Notes: generated by a model not told the origin, from the letters alone. Counted from the stretch's first letter, positions 1-11,187 are shown. The stretch: 64,000 bases of DNA from Apodospora peruviana (GCA_033439685.1 JAUEDM010000006.1:3534001-3598000); one strand, 5' to 3'. Translations and numbers: made by a program.

Positions 1-25
1 TAAGCTCTCTTCGTCAGGTAGGTCC

Positions 26-681
26 TCATCTTTGCCAACCAACAACAGGTCCGAAACTGCCAGTGGACCAAGAAGTTTCTCGACGCACCAGGGACTCGGT
101 CATCTGCTCCGGTACCTTACCCTTAGCAGCACCAAAACCCGAAAGACCAAGGTCTTCATTATGTTGGCGACCGTCCGTCGCGATTTCCTTAACGCCTGGA
201 GCTTCAGATCCGGAGCTGTTTGTTGTACTGGCGTCAAGGCGTCGTTCCCAAGGCATCTTAGGCATAGCCGCTGCCACCTTTAGCTTCTCAATCTCGTCCT
301 AAAATGGCCAGGTTAGACGGTGGGTATGTGTTTAGTTGTTCTCCATAGTAGTAGGGGTTATGGTTTCGGGGCGGTGTTTAGCTGTTCCCCATAATGGTAG
401 GGCTGTGGTTTGGTGGTGGTGTATGCTTACCGTTAACCATGGCCTCTGGGAAAAGAGTCTCCAGCACCTCCAAGACACCTAAACGGGTATGTTTCCGATT
501 AGCAATTCGTAGCGGTATGGATGTAAGAGCTTACATACATGAAGGTAATATCCATTCGGGTCGCCCTTAAACATCTCATCTGCAACGGCAACAACGCGGT
601 CGGCCCGACCCCCAAACACCACTCCAACGGGTTCTCCAGGCCCACGGAGAGTTCGGATCTTCGGTAAGGAGGAATTTGGAC
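26..681 (-). CDS. possible partial three-exon gene at the left edge, unknown product
   Basis: Three minus-strand open segments can be joined by plausible splice signals: 681-535, 478-438 and 298-26 (stop at 26-28). The first is preceded by a TACTAAC branch motif and an AAG acceptor. The 479-534 intron has a GTAAGC donor and a TTTAG acceptor. The intron before 298 has a CTAAC branch and a TTTTAG acceptor, but its in-frame donor (GTTAAC) is weak, because the better GTAAGC at 430 would lead to a stop. The peptide has a glycine/valine-rich stretch (VGVVFGGRADRVVAV) and then a polar Ser/Gly-rich tail. No start codon is identifiable upstream. I do not recognise the family; it could be a real gene, a decayed one, or chance. 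Confidence 0.28.
329..419. repeat. imperfect 46-bp tandem duplication
   Basis: Two diverged copies, each starting TGTTTAG(T/C)TGTTC, lie at about 329-373 and 375-419. They fall inside the putative last intron of the left-edge gene. Short and imperfect, with no coding content. Confidence 0.5.
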
Positions 682-2568
682 CTTGATATATAGTGTTAGT
701 AAAGTGGGCATAGCGAGACAAGGAGACTGGGAAACTATAGATATAGTGAATGGGTGCCATATATGACGTACATGGTCTAACTGTAAGTTAGAAAACGTGT
801 TTTTATCAGGCGGAAATACCCTGCTAACCCTGGACGTGGCTGGTTCTTTGTGGGTGGTATGGTGCGTGGTCCCGAAACCCAAATCTTAGATAGTTTAGTG
901 GAAAGACGACGCCGAGTTCACGTCGTGACCGCCAGAACTGGGATCAAGTACGACTGGCGTGGGTCGAAGGAGAGCTGGCGATGGCCATGATGCAAGGCAG
1001 GGCACTCACTCACAATAGCCCCGCGGAATCGTTCGTGCGTCATTCTTTCTTTTAATCCCATCTTTTCTTCGGACATTCGGTCCCATCTCTTAACTTTCTT
1101 AGCCATAAACCCCTCTTGACAGAGGGTCGACGTCTGGTGTTCATCTGAGAACCTGGTGGCATCAAGGGCCGACGGGGCATGAAGATACGAGATGACGACT
1201 AGGAGAAGCAGACACTAGGTATACCACATTGCCAGTGGTACTGTAGACCTGGCAGGTTTGTCCGTAGGGAGTGAGTCTGGCTCGAATGGGCCTCGATGGA
1301 TATGGTACGAGACATATATCGTGACAGTTTCTTATCAAGACAAGGCCTTGCATAACACTTGCACAAAGCTTTGGGTTCCCGGCTGCCGGTCTGAAAGAAC
1401 TGCCGGTTGGTGAAACGCCCTGAGCTCGTTTCGGATGAACCAACGAAGCTCACTCGGTACCAACAACCGCACTTTGGTGTCACTGCAGTTGGTGATCTGT
1501 CCAAGATCATCTTTGTGGCATGACGGTGACGCATACATTGTGCATATTTCACCTGGTCGAAGTCAAGAGTCAGACACTGCCGGTTAGCCGCTATTGGCAA
1601 TGGACGCGGCAACATTTCATCCACCTCGATCAGAAACCCAACCATCATTTATAAAATTACCACGCGGCACAGCGAGTTCAGATGGAAGGCGGCAAGGAAA
1701 AGACAATTGTTGCCATGGTTGACTCCCAGTGAGACATGACGACGACCTACCAATGGATACCCCTGACATTTTATCCGCTGGTCAAAAGTTCAATGATATA
1801 ATTACCGTTGACCACGACACCTTCGGATGCAAGATGAGATCAAAAAGACACTTCCTGATTAATTAGCATCACAACCGCCAGCAGTGCCTTTTTCTGACGA
1901 GTACTACTGTAGTACTGGCACCGTACCTATTGAGGTTGAACTTCGCTGAAGAAAAAGACGCTCCACAGTTGGTTAACAACTTAACATCACGTGGAGACCG
2001 TCCAAATATGCGCAGCTGTTTAAGTGGCGCGCGTTTCAGTTCGGAGATTTCACCCGAGCCCGGTCCGGCACGCTGGATCCGGGGTCTTAACCAAGATCTC
2101 GGGACTAGGTTCCGAACCGTCTTGCACGCGATTGGTGCGCGTCAAGCAGCCATAATATATCAGCCACTGCCGTGCCCACCAGTATCTGGAACCATGCTGG
2201 CCAGTTGAGCGGGATGAGTAGCAAAATCACTTGCTGATATTGACTGAGTAACACTTTCTCCATCTTCTCCCTCGTTGCGATAGTAGCGTGCCAAGAATCG
2301 TTTGTTCACCACCTGTCCCTGGACTTTGCGCGAGCCTTGGCATATAGCTGCTGTTCATCGACCGTCGGACAGGCGCGTGCGGAACGACACAGGTCAGCCA
2401 AAGATGTTTGCCAAGTGTACGACTAATTAACTGTGAATAGGAGCGTTGGTACCACACGCCGGTTAAAGGACAGGAACCCAAAATCCACGGCGCCAGGCTG
2501 TCTACAAGTCGTTGAGCTCGGCAGTTCGACTCGGCAGATGAATCAGACAGGGCGGCGGTCTTGGAGCA
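682..2568. other. gene-poor stretch
   Basis: I see no convincing gene here. The open frames are short, have no recognisable motif and lack paired splice signals. The last few hundred bases are the upstream region of the feruloyl esterase. Confidence 0.5.
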
Positions 2569-2575
2569 TATAAAA
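2569..2575 (+). promoter_or_regulatory. TATA box of the feruloyl esterase gene
   Basis: TATAAAA lies 145 bp before the ATG at 2714. The distance allows a 5' leader of about 110 nt, so this is a good core-promoter candidate. Confidence 0.55.
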
Positions 2576-2713
2576 GGATGCCATCAGATATCTTGTCTGT
2601 GCCTGAGAATCAAGATGATCATCTGTGCTCCCTCGTCCCCTCACTCTTTGGGCAGTTCGAACACAAGCTCCGACGCTCTCAAGACACCCAGTGCACCTAT
2701 AACAACATCTAAA

Positions 2714-3568
2714 ATGGGCAAATTCCAATCTCTCGTCGCACTCCTCGTGTTGACGATGTCCTTGGGCACCGCCGTCGCCGACAAGTCGGCCGGCTGCGGC
2801 AAGGACCCGACCATCCGCAGCCAGCAGTACACCATGACGGTCAACGGCAAGCAGCGGCAGTACTTCATGAAGCTGCCCGACCAGTACGACAAGAACAAGC
2901 CGCACCGCCTCATCTTCACCTGGCACCAGCTGGGCGGCAGCGCCCAAAAGATCGTCAACGGCGAGGACATCAACAAGGGCGGCGCCCTGCCGTACTACGG
3001 CCTCAACGCCATCGCCAACAACTCGGCCATCTTCGTCGTGCCTAACGGGCTCAACAACGGCTGGGGCAACTCGGGCGGCGAGGATATCACTTTCTTCGAC
3101 CAGCTCGTCAAGACCGTTGAGGATAGTCTCTGCGTCGACACTAACCTGCGCTTCTCGACGGGCTTCAGCTACGGCGGCGCCATGTCCTACGCGGTAGCCT
3201 GCGCCCGGCCAAAGGTGATTCGCGCTGTTGCGGTACTGTCAGGTGGTGTGCTGAGTGGGTGCTCCGGAGGCAATGACCCGGTCGCGTACTATGGGCAGCA
3301 CGGCACGTCGGACTCGGTGTTGAACGTCTCCGGTGGCAGGCAGATGCGGGACCGTTTCGTCAAGAACAATGGGTGCACGGCTGTATCGCCGGAGCCGCAG
3401 CCCAACGGGGCGCAGTCGGTCAAGACGGTGTACAAGGGTTGTAAGGAAGGATACCCGGTGACCTGGGTGATTCACAAGGGTGATCATAACCCTTCGCAGA
3501 CGGACCAGGGCTCGTCGACGCCGTTTGCGCCGAGAAACTCGTGGGAATTCTTTACACAGTTCTCTTAG
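2714..3568 (+). CDS. secreted feruloyl esterase (CE1-type)
   Basis: Single exon, 284 aa. It should hydrolyse ferulate esters on arabinoxylan outside the cell. Residues 1-22 form a signal peptide (short basic start, Leu/Val core, AVA cleavage context). The alpha/beta-hydrolase core shows the nucleophile elbow G-F-S-Y-G with Ser152, an acid candidate Asp200 in GTSD, and His258 in KGDHNP, the triad layout of fungal type-B/D feruloyl esterases. There is no carbohydrate-binding module, and the length matches the stand-alone family. The ATG at 2714 was chosen because it starts the signal peptide; the frame is open further upstream, but the TATA box at 2569 makes an upstream start unlikely. The coding part is GC-rich at third positions, unlike its flanks. 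A related CE1 acetylxylan esterase is the main alternative. Confidence 0.9.
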   Translation: MGKFQSLVALLVLTMSLGTAVADKSAGCGKDPTIRSQQYTMTVNGKQRQYFMKLPDQYDKNKPHRLIFTWHQLGGSAQKIVNGEDINKGGALPYYGLNAIANNSAIFVVPNGLNNGWGNSGGEDITFFDQLVKTVEDSLCVDTNLRFSTGFSYGGAMSYAVACARPKVIRAVAVLSGGVLSGCSGGNDPVAYYGQHGTSDSVLNVSGGRQMRDRFVKNNGCTAVSPEPQPNGAQSVKTVYKGCKEGYPVTWVIHKGDHNPSQTDQGSSTPFAPRNSWEFFTQFS

Positions 3569-4242
3569 ATGCTGTAAAATACTCTGCCCGAGGTAGTTGA
3601 TCTAGTACATATTTTTGGGGAAGGGATGTCTTGATTGGGGAAACAAAATGTACATAACATGCATACACTAAGCAAAATCCTTATCGGTCTGGTCGCCCGG
3701 CTGAACCATGATATCTAGGTACCTTGAGTACTTTTATCTATGTAATGACCTAAATCTCGCCATTATTACTGTTTCTTTTCGCTAAGGTGACGCGTGTTGC
3801 ATACGTACCTATCGACCAAAAGAAACAGGGAACCAACTCCCAAGATGCTAGTGGTCGCCCGAGAACTCAATGTTAATACGAGAGAGAGACAAGACGCCGA
3901 GCAAGCCGACATCAAACAACAGCCAACGAGGGCGCAGTGTCGGATTTATCGGCGGTATTACTACGCCCGGTTAGCACTGCTCTGCAGACTGCGGGAATAA
4001 GGGTATGAAGATGTTGCTTCCACTACCTGCTCCAAAATGACATAAGATCTTAAATCCCTTGGTCGACAACTCGTAAACGGTACACGGTTCTAGGTAATGC
4101 ACATCTACAAGTATAAAGTCTGAATACTCCGGCGTCTTGGCTTCCAAATTTCCCGCCTCCAAGCATCAGCCCTACCTACCTGCCATTAACCACCCCCATT
4201 ATCATCATATACCCACCCCAGATCTCACCTCTCGTCTCCACC
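3569..4242. other. intergenic, no gene seen
   Basis: 3' region of the esterase and upstream region of the amidohydrolase. Short open frames such as 3794-4000 show no motif and no splice context. The 40 bp just before the ATG at 4243 are pyrimidine-rich and end in CTCCACC, a typical fungal start context. Confidence 0.5.
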
Positions 4243-5211
4243 ATGGACAACATCATCACCCTCGAAGAGCATTTCATCTCCGATGCATGCAACCACGAAG
4301 CAGCAGATAACCCCTTATACCAGGGCCAACTTCTCAACGAACTGCGTGACCTAGGTCCCGTTCGGCTCCAGCACATGGACGCCGGCAAAGTCGCCGTGCA
4401 AGTGATCTCGCACGTCCCAGCCAATTTCAGTCCCTCCACAAGCCGCGCAGCAAACGACGAACTAGCATCCGCCGTCAGCAAGAACAAACAGAGATTCGCA
4501 GGATTCGCCGCCCTGGCCATGTCTGACCCGGCCGAAGCAGCATCAGAGCTCCGTCGGTGCGTGCAAGTCCTCAAATTCGCCGGCGCCTTAATCGACGCCC
4601 ACACCGCAGATGGAACCTACTGCGACGGCCCCGAGTACGACGTCTTCTGGCAGGCCGCCCAAGACCTAAACGTGCCCATCTACCTGCACCCTACCTACCC
4701 CGCCGAATCGGTCAGCAAGAGCCTCTACTTGGGCGACAACATCTCGCCCTTTGCCTCGTTAGCGTTGGGCGCCTTTGGCTGGGGGTGGCATTCCGACACG
4801 GCGCTTGCGGTCCTCAGAATGTTCGCCGCGGGCGTGTTCGACCGCTTTCCTCGTCTCAAGATCGTCATCGGGCACATGGGCGAGATGATCCCCTTTATGT
4901 TCGACAGGATCGCGAACCAGGCCGGCAGATGGAATTCTTCGAACAAGCGGACGTTTAGGGAGGTCTGGGATGCCAACGTTTGGATCACGACCTCTGGCGT
5001 CTGGAGCGTGGATCCGCTGGCCTGTATCCTTCGGAACACGAGGATTGAGCGGATCATGTACAGCGTTGACTACCCGTTCTCGAGCAGCGAGAAAGGACTG
5101 GGGTTTCTAGAGGACCTACGGGGGTCTGGTCTGGTTGATGAGGCTCAGTTTCGGCGGATTGTGTCTGAAAATGCTGTTGAGTTGCTTGGTTGGCGGGATA
5201 GGGTGGAATGA
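4243..5211 (+). CDS. ACMSD/decarboxylase-type amidohydrolase
   Basis: Single exon, 322 aa. It is a TIM-barrel metal-dependent amidohydrolase of the family that includes 2-amino-3-carboxymuconate-6-semialdehyde decarboxylase, gamma-resorcylate decarboxylase and 2,3-dihydroxybenzoate decarboxylase. The metal and catalytic residues sit where expected: Glu8 and His10 in TLEEHF, His149 in YLHPTYP, His211 in GHMGE and Asp276 in YSVDYPF. The usual length is 310-350 aa. There is no signal peptide, so it is cytosolic. The substrate is probably a hydroxylated benzoic acid, decarboxylated without oxygen. This would fit aromatic catabolism, possibly of phenolics released by esterases such as its upstream neighbour, but that link is inference. 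The exact substrate cannot be read from sequence. Confidence 0.88.
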   Translation: MDNIITLEEHFISDACNHEAADNPLYQGQLLNELRDLGPVRLQHMDAGKVAVQVISHVPANFSPSTSRAANDELASAVSKNKQRFAGFAALAMSDPAEAASELRRCVQVLKFAGALIDAHTADGTYCDGPEYDVFWQAAQDLNVPIYLHPTYPAESVSKSLYLGDNISPFASLALGAFGWGWHSDTALAVLRMFAAGVFDRFPRLKIVIGHMGEMIPFMFDRIANQAGRWNSSNKRTFREVWDANVWITTSGVWSVDPLACILRNTRIERIMYSVDYPFSSSEKGLGFLEDLRGSGLVDEAQFRRIVSENAVELLGWRDRVE

Positions 5212-6100
5212 TGTGGTGCAATAAATGGAAACGTCGGAAGTTTGGTATACGAACACTAGAACAGTCTCTACTCACAAAGAGTCGTTAAATACTGGACTTG
5301 ATAAGACACTCCTCTTCAACATCACGTTTTTCTAGGTTTTGTATAGTCTTTGGCCCGGCCTACACTAAGTGGGCGGTGTGTCAACGAGGCCGTAGTCAAA
5401 ACAACTTACCTGTCCAGGCTAGTTGCTTTACACAGCTATCACCTGAGAGGAGCAGCTTTCGGTTGGGGGCCAGCTGATCAACACCCACTGCAGCGAGGCA
5501 CCCCGACGGGAATAATCACGGGCCCCTGTGCGTGGCGACATCCGGCCGTCAAGGCAAGCCTTTCCGTGGGCGACAGATAACGGTAACAACCATGCATGTT
5601 CTGTAGGCTGTTTACTGGGCTTTCTCGCAGCTCCCGCTGCTTTGGACGGATTGGTTTACCGAGGACTTCGGGTTGAGATGGCTGTATCCTCGCTTTTGAG
5701 TTTGGCTGTGACCGAAGGGTGGCTGTGTTGCACAGCTTGGGACAAATCACAGGCCGTCCCTCCTACACTGATCTTCAGGGCGATTCCGCATTTGCGTTAT
5801 AAGAATATTCAATATTTACATCTAAACGTCGTATTGGAGCTTTTGCTGTGAAAGGTTGAATTAGTGGTAAATAATTGGTAGGGCACATCTAGCCCCGAGG
5901 GAGGTCGGGTGACGATGGTTCATTGCCAAGGCATCAACCCGATCTGCAATATCTCCTATGCAGCGGATATAAAGATGTCGGAACTCGGAAGAATTCATCT
6001 AGATCCTTTCCCGCGACAATATATTCCAACATCATCAAACTCATCCCCAGACAATAAACAACACTATCATCACTATAATTCAACACACAATCACACAAAT
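5212..6100. other. intergenic, no gene seen
   Basis: Nothing convincing on either strand. A/C-rich CAACA and CACAA strings from 6030 to 6100 look like the 5' leader of the small gene that follows. Confidence 0.5.
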
Positions 6101-6484
6101 ATGGCTGATAAGACTACCTCTAAGCTCACTGACTCGGCCGCTCCCATCGAGACCAAAAAGAAATCCCTCTACCAACGCTACCAAGACGCCAAACACGGCC
6201 GCAACAGGCAAATCTCTGACGACGAGATGCTCAAGTACACGGGCAAAACCAAAGCCGGGATCAACGAGTGGGGCAAGAATACACCTGGTGTCGCCGGTAA
6301 CCAGGCAGCTGGGAAGCTGGCAATGGGTCCAGCATCTGGGTTCGGGGGTTTCGAAGCTGCTCAAGGATATGGAGGTTGGGGGCCAGATGCCGCGGGGACT
6401 CTTAAGTTCCCACCGAATGGCGCTGGTGCGGCCACTGCTGTATATGATAAAGAGAAGAAGCTCGAGGATTCAGATAAAGAGTGA
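6101..6484 (+). CDS. small conserved hydrophilic protein, unknown function
   Basis: Single exon, 127 aa, no membrane segment or signal peptide. The N-terminus is Thr/Ser/Lys-rich, followed by a basic segment (YQRYQDAKHGRN), an acidic ISDDEMLKYTGK motif, and a Gly/Ala-rich middle with repeated aromatic-glycine patches (GFGGFEAAQGYGGWGPD). The C-terminus is charged. It looks like a short, largely disordered cytosolic protein of a kind found as 'hypothetical' in many Pezizomycotina; that recollection is general, and I know of no function. The ATG at 6101 follows an adenine-rich leader (CACAAAT) and is preferred to frame-open codons upstream. Strong codon regularity and the late stop support a real gene. 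Confidence 0.7.
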   Translation: MADKTTSKLTDSAAPIETKKKSLYQRYQDAKHGRNRQISDDEMLKYTGKTKAGINEWGKNTPGVAGNQAAGKLAMGPASGFGGFEAAQGYGGWGPDAAGTLKFPPNGAGAATAVYDKEKKLEDSDKE

Positions 6485-7508
6485 TAAAACCTGAGCATGG
6501 CTTTGTTGTTAGCTACCTTATGTATTAAATGTTTGGGGTTATTCACTTTATCGGTGTCGTTGCTTTCATGACAGCAATTGGTAAACTTCGAAGATAGTCT
6601 TGTTATTCACTTGAACCTGTTTGTGACAGCGAGTTGAAGTCCTACGTACCTGTCCGAGAACGGTATACCGCTGTCTCATCCATGGCTATGAACATGTGCT
6701 GTTACTCGGTGTCCCTTTTGGGACGACTGCTACCAACTAACCGCACCCAGGTCCCTTATGATTGGCAAGCTCACAGCACATCACATTACGCAAATACACA
6801 CACCCCATCAAATCGAAACATTTACGAGACATCTCCAGCGAACATGGTAAGCGACGGACAGCAGACGCAGCTATTGGCCTATTCCGAATTCTCAACAAAG
6901 ACCAGTACCAGACGGTTCAAATCGTCAAATTCCATCACCGCCCCGCAGCAAACATTCCAGCGTTGGACAACGATGTCTCTGCTGATAAAATTGTCATCAT
7001 TTTGCCGCAGGGACCGATCTTGAGATCGGTGTTACATAACGGTGACCGATCCAGACGCGAGCCGGTGGTCCAGAAGGTTAAGGTAGCTTGTCTCGCACAG
7101 GACACGCCTACTCCAAGCAGCCGGACCTCTGCCCGTCTCCGTGCTATCAATGTTGGGATCTCTGGTCCCCTTTTTGCTCTCCCCCATCTGCCCGTCACTC
7201 CTCCGACTCGGCAGCACTCGCCCAATTACAGCGATTGGTGCCGGTAACGGGCTGAACGAAACATGCGACAATCAGAACAGATCACTACAAGGAGGGAGAA
7301 TTGGGGGGATGTGCGGGCGCGGGACGAGGGAAAAGGGCGGAAGCAAACAAAAGCCCGTTAGTATTTTGTTTCTTCTCCGGCCCGGCCTCTCTCTTCTCCC
7401 AGCCAACTAACGTCCCAGTATAGGGTAAGAGTCGTTCGGAGTTTGCGGGGGACGGGCGGGCCGGGGCGACGGACAACAGCGCCTGTTCAGGGGCCAACAC
7501 CGGAGTGA
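6485..7508. other. intergenic, no secure gene
   Basis: An open frame at 6762-7247 shows no motif, low-complexity basic composition and no splice signals, so I leave it out. The segment 7290-7500 is purine-rich with GGGCGGG-type strings, as in promoters. Confidence 0.4.
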
Positions 7509-8475
7509 GTGACCGAGACACAGAGACCCAGGTTAAACAATCAAATGATCGCCCGCCGAAACCTGACAGCTTTGGAAAACCGACGTGAGCACAACACTCC
7601 AACCGCTGTTCAACCTACCCACCGGACAGCAGATCGAAAACTTCCTCAGCAAAGTCTAGCAGATATATTACTTCGAATGGTAAGTACCCTACCTCCTTAC
7701 ATCATACCCAATTCTGTTCGCAGAATGTTTTCAACGAGAACGCCGGCAGCAGGCGAAGCTTCTTATCTAATTGCAGCCCGAGTGGAAGAGAACTGGAGCT
7801 TGTTTTACGAGAAGTTCCCAGAATCAGCTTCTCTTCTCCGACGTTCTGCTGCAGAGATAAGGGCTGTAAAGAGAATATCTCTAACTTCCAACGTCTATTC
7901 GCCACTCAAAGTCAGACTCCTCGAAAGTGACCAGTTTTCCGTCAAACTGGTTACCTAACTTGGCTAACCTTATTTCCCTACAGAAGTATAACGCAGAGGT
8001 CCTGGAAGAGGCTGAAGATGCTGAGGGAGCGAAGCTCGAGGCTCTAATGAGCAAATATCTCGATGTTCAGTCGAATATCATATCTACACCTGTGCCAGAG
8101 TGATGGCGGAATCCACGCTCACAAACATGCGTACAATACAATAGTACGTATGGTGTGGTTTGGTGGGAAGAAGTGTGTAGAATTGACAGAGGCTGCGAGA
8201 GCTGCAGAGGTCTTATGCCCTCTGCAGACCCCGCGCTAGTCTACTTCGGACTAGTGCCTATAGTGGGGCCCTGGGCTTCCATAAGCCTGGGGCACGTGCT
8301 AACTCACGTGCTACCCCACCCCACTCTATCTATCTACGTCATGATGGCAGTACGGTATCACAGTGGAGTTCAAGGGCAAGGTCATGGTCGCGGAACAGTT
8401 CCCAGAAGTGAAGAAGCAGCTGGAGGAGAAGCGCAACCTGAAGGCCAAGAAACCACCTCGAGCTAAGGTTGCGAA
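7509..8475 (+). pseudogene. decayed coding-like remnant, unknown family
   Basis: Several protein-like segments lie in order on the plus strand but not in one frame. 7725-7949 reads as a helical charged segment (AARVEENWSLFYEKF...). 7984-8100 reads as an acidic helical segment (KYNAEVLEEAEDAEGAKLE) ending in TGA. About 8352-8475 gives a Lys/Glu-rich segment (EFKGKVMVAEQFPEVKKQ). Good splice signals exist (GTAAGT at 7680 with CGCAG at 7723; CTACAG at 7983), but the normal-length intron 7927-7983 puts the acidic segment out of frame, and the in-frame alternative is only 34 nt. The pattern suggests a gene or transposon-derived ORF that has lost its reading frame. I cannot assign a family. Confidence 0.3.
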
Positions 8476-8639
8476 GCCCGAAGCAAGCTTTTCGCCGATG
8501 GGTTCGTGTCTGTGAGGGAGTAACTGTAGTAACTACTGTACAAGCGTCGACAAATACTTCTTCGGCGCCTCCCAACAATACTTCATATTGCCGCCTTCTG
8601 CGGTCTGTCACGTGCCACATAAGAAAGTAGGGTCAAGCT

Positions 8640-9075
8640 CCTATAATCTATAGTACGCTTATGGAAATAGTAAGACAAAGAAGAAAAAGAAGAAGAGCAA
8701 ATTACAATGCGCTCGAGCGAAGGAAGTGGTCTATCAAAACTTGCCAACTTATCAGCGAGGGCTCGTCAGTTTTGTCGCTAGATTTTACAAAACGCATGCC
8801 GATATATTGAGCTGCTAGCTGCCCAGGAAGACGCCACTGGACTCGCAGCTGTACGGCGTGAGAAAGTCCTTATGCAGACGCCAGCCTCGGCCTCGCAGAG
8901 CACCTCCCGCGAGTCGAGAAATACGATGACCACGGCATCACGCAGACCGTGCGATACCAGCACAGGCGATATGATCAACTCCACAGAATCCGGTGTGCAG
9001 TACTTCAGACAGATGCTTCGGACAAGCGAGGTACGGCGCTACAACAACAACAACAACAACAACACAACTCAATAA
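8640..9075 (+). pseudogene. second decayed coding-like fragment ending in a CAA repeat
   Basis: From about 8796 the plus strand reads a helical segment (IELLAAQEDATGLAAVRREK) and then a Ser/Thr-rich stretch running into poly-Asn encoded by a CAA/AAC microsatellite; a stop follows at 9073. Upstream, 8676-8790 has a Lys-rich run and a helical segment in another frame. It may belong with the remnant at 7.5-8.5 kb. No start codon or clean splice sites were found. Confidence 0.25.
9042..9064. repeat. (CAA)n microsatellite
   Basis: About seven perfect CAA units followed by CACAACTCAA. Read on the plus strand they encode poly-Asn at the end of the coding-like fragment. Confidence 0.85.
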
Positions 9076-9405
9076 AAAAGGGCCCTCCGCGAAAGAAGTA
9101 AAAGCTGACCTAGCTAGTGGCAATAGGGCAAACCTGACGTAAAATTAGAAAGATCAGACGAAAGCTATAAATACAGGATTAAATTAGCCGTCGAATAAAT
9201 AAAATTAAAACGAAGTACCGCAAGATATTGAAGTACGAATACTGCATAACAATGAAGTACGGGTCCTGAATTTCCAACCAGAATACTAGTAACTAATACC
9301 TTACGCCGTTTAATATTTGCTTTAGTACTAATAAGTACGATTTGCTTTACGAAATCCATTCTTTCGACGTCGTTAATAGTACTTGGTATATATAACACCA
9401 CGCAT
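9076..9405. other. AT-rich spacer
   Basis: Downstream of the MFS gene on the minus strand. AT-rich with several AAATAAA/AATAAA-like strings near 9193-9205, which could serve 3'-end formation. No gene seen. Confidence 0.4.
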
Positions 9406-11187
9406 CTACACTTCCTTCGCTCTATCCTTCTCCTCTCCACATACAGTACGAATGGCCCCCGGGTTCTGCCAACCCTTGAACCTCCTTGCCGACAGACCCA
9501 ACTCGAACATGTGATCAATCTCGGCCGGCGTCCGGCCCTTCATCTCCGGCACGGAGAAGAAAGTGACGACAACACCGATGATGCATAGCCCAGCAAACAC
9601 GAACCCCGTCTTGGCCCGCAGGTTACCCTGGTCCGGATTGAAGATATACGGCAGTACAAACCCAAAGATGGAGTTACCCGCCCCGGCCGTAAACCAGCCG
9701 ATACCCTGGGCTTTGGCACGCAGGTGCAGTGCCGACGTCTCGGAGCCGACGACGTGCGAGGACGGCCACGCTCCAAGTCCGCACACCACGATAACGGCAA
9801 TCATCATCGCTGCCGTGTACCTGTGCAACAAGCTGTCAGCATCTCCTATCAAGTATCAACAGATCAACGTTGTAAGATCAACTTACCAAACAACAACCGG
9901 CCCCGACCAGATGCCAGCAACACCCATACTCCCCCAAAGCAAAGCAGCCACCGACAGCCCAAGCATGATCAACAACCTCCTATCAAACCTGTTGATAACC
10001 CACATGCTCGCCACATTCGCGATCAAGCCCACCACGATCCCAAGAATCAGGACTATAACGCTCAAGTTCGCCTTCATGCCCACAATCTGCACAAAGTACG
10101 ACGCCTTGGCCAGCAAAGTCAACCCAAACAGCTGCGGAATGACGGCCGCAAACATGACAATCAGCGTCCTTCTCAAGTTCCCCCGTCTGAACGAATCCCG
10201 ATAAGTCGCCTTAGCCTGCGTCCGTTCATGCTCAATATTGACCCTCAGTCTCGCCAACGTCCTCTCAGCATCACCACCATCCAACCTCCTCTGCGCCTTA
10301 AGCGCAGCCCCATCCCGTCCCTTCCTGACCAAAAAGGCCGGACTCTCAGGTATGAGCAGCGCAACGATCATCGGCAGCACACTGAACGGCCACTGCGTCG
10401 CAAAAGCAACACTGTACCCGTTCCGTAAGTTCAGACAAGCGAAGATGACCAAGGCACCAATGACCTGCCCCAGCAACGTAAAGATCGGGAAAAACGCCAA
10501 AACCGGACCGCGCAGATTCGGCGGTAATATCTCTGACAGATATGTCTGCGCAGTGGCCATGACCATCCCGATCGCGCCACCCTGAAACCCTTTTCCTGCC
10601 AAGAAAACGCCTCTCCGTGTATCGATGTCATCACTCAAATTGGAGACGTAGCAGACGGCCACGCCGACGGCACTCAAGAATGACCCAACACACAGCGCCC
10701 AGCGGCGGCCGACGCGATCCTGGAAGAATCCGCCGGCTATGGCGCCGACCATGGAGCATGCTGGGCTGGCAATGTTCCAGACTGCTAGCCAGAGAGATGG
10801 TAAAATCCATTCGTTGTTTAGGAGTTGGCCAAAGTCGCGTCTAATTAACATCCAATATGTAAGCTCCACGGTCTGCCCTTCCAGTATGGGAAGAAGAGGG
10901 ACAGCGTACTGAAAACTAGGCATTGCCGAAATCGTCCCGATAATCACGTAATCGTAGCCATACATGATGATGGCCGAGGTCATGCCCAACGAGTAGTACA
11001 CGATGCGGCGCCATTTCCTGGCCGATTCCCACAGCGTGAGGTGGCTGTCCTCATTTGTTTCGAGGAGAGCGACTGGCGCAGCAGCAGCTGCTGGTTTGTC
11101 TGATGATGATCGCGTCCTTGCGGTCTCGACCATTTTCAAGCTGATGTCTCCTTCTTTCCGGTCGCCATCATCATGGCCGGTCGCCAT
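9406..11187 (-). CDS. MFS sugar transporter (maltose/hexose permease type)
   Basis: Exons 11187-10910, 10840-9887 and 9820-9406 give 548 aa. It is a twelve-helix major-facilitator protein of the sugar porter family, moving a mono- or disaccharide across the plasma membrane with protons. Diagnostic sites: GYDYVIIGTISAMP in helix 1, DRVGRRWAL between helices 2 and 3, PESPAFLVRKGR at the end of the first half, and a late VPEMKGRTPAEID, a variant of the PET/S-KGRT signature. Intron 1 (10841-10909, 69 nt) is a multiple of three without a stop, so retention would insert 23 residues, but splicing restores SFQRDFGQLL. Intron 2 (9821-9886) has a GTAAGT donor. The start at 11187 is the first ATG in frame. 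The N-terminal 60 residues are cytosolic and Ala/Ser-rich. The substrate is not decidable. Confidence 0.9.
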
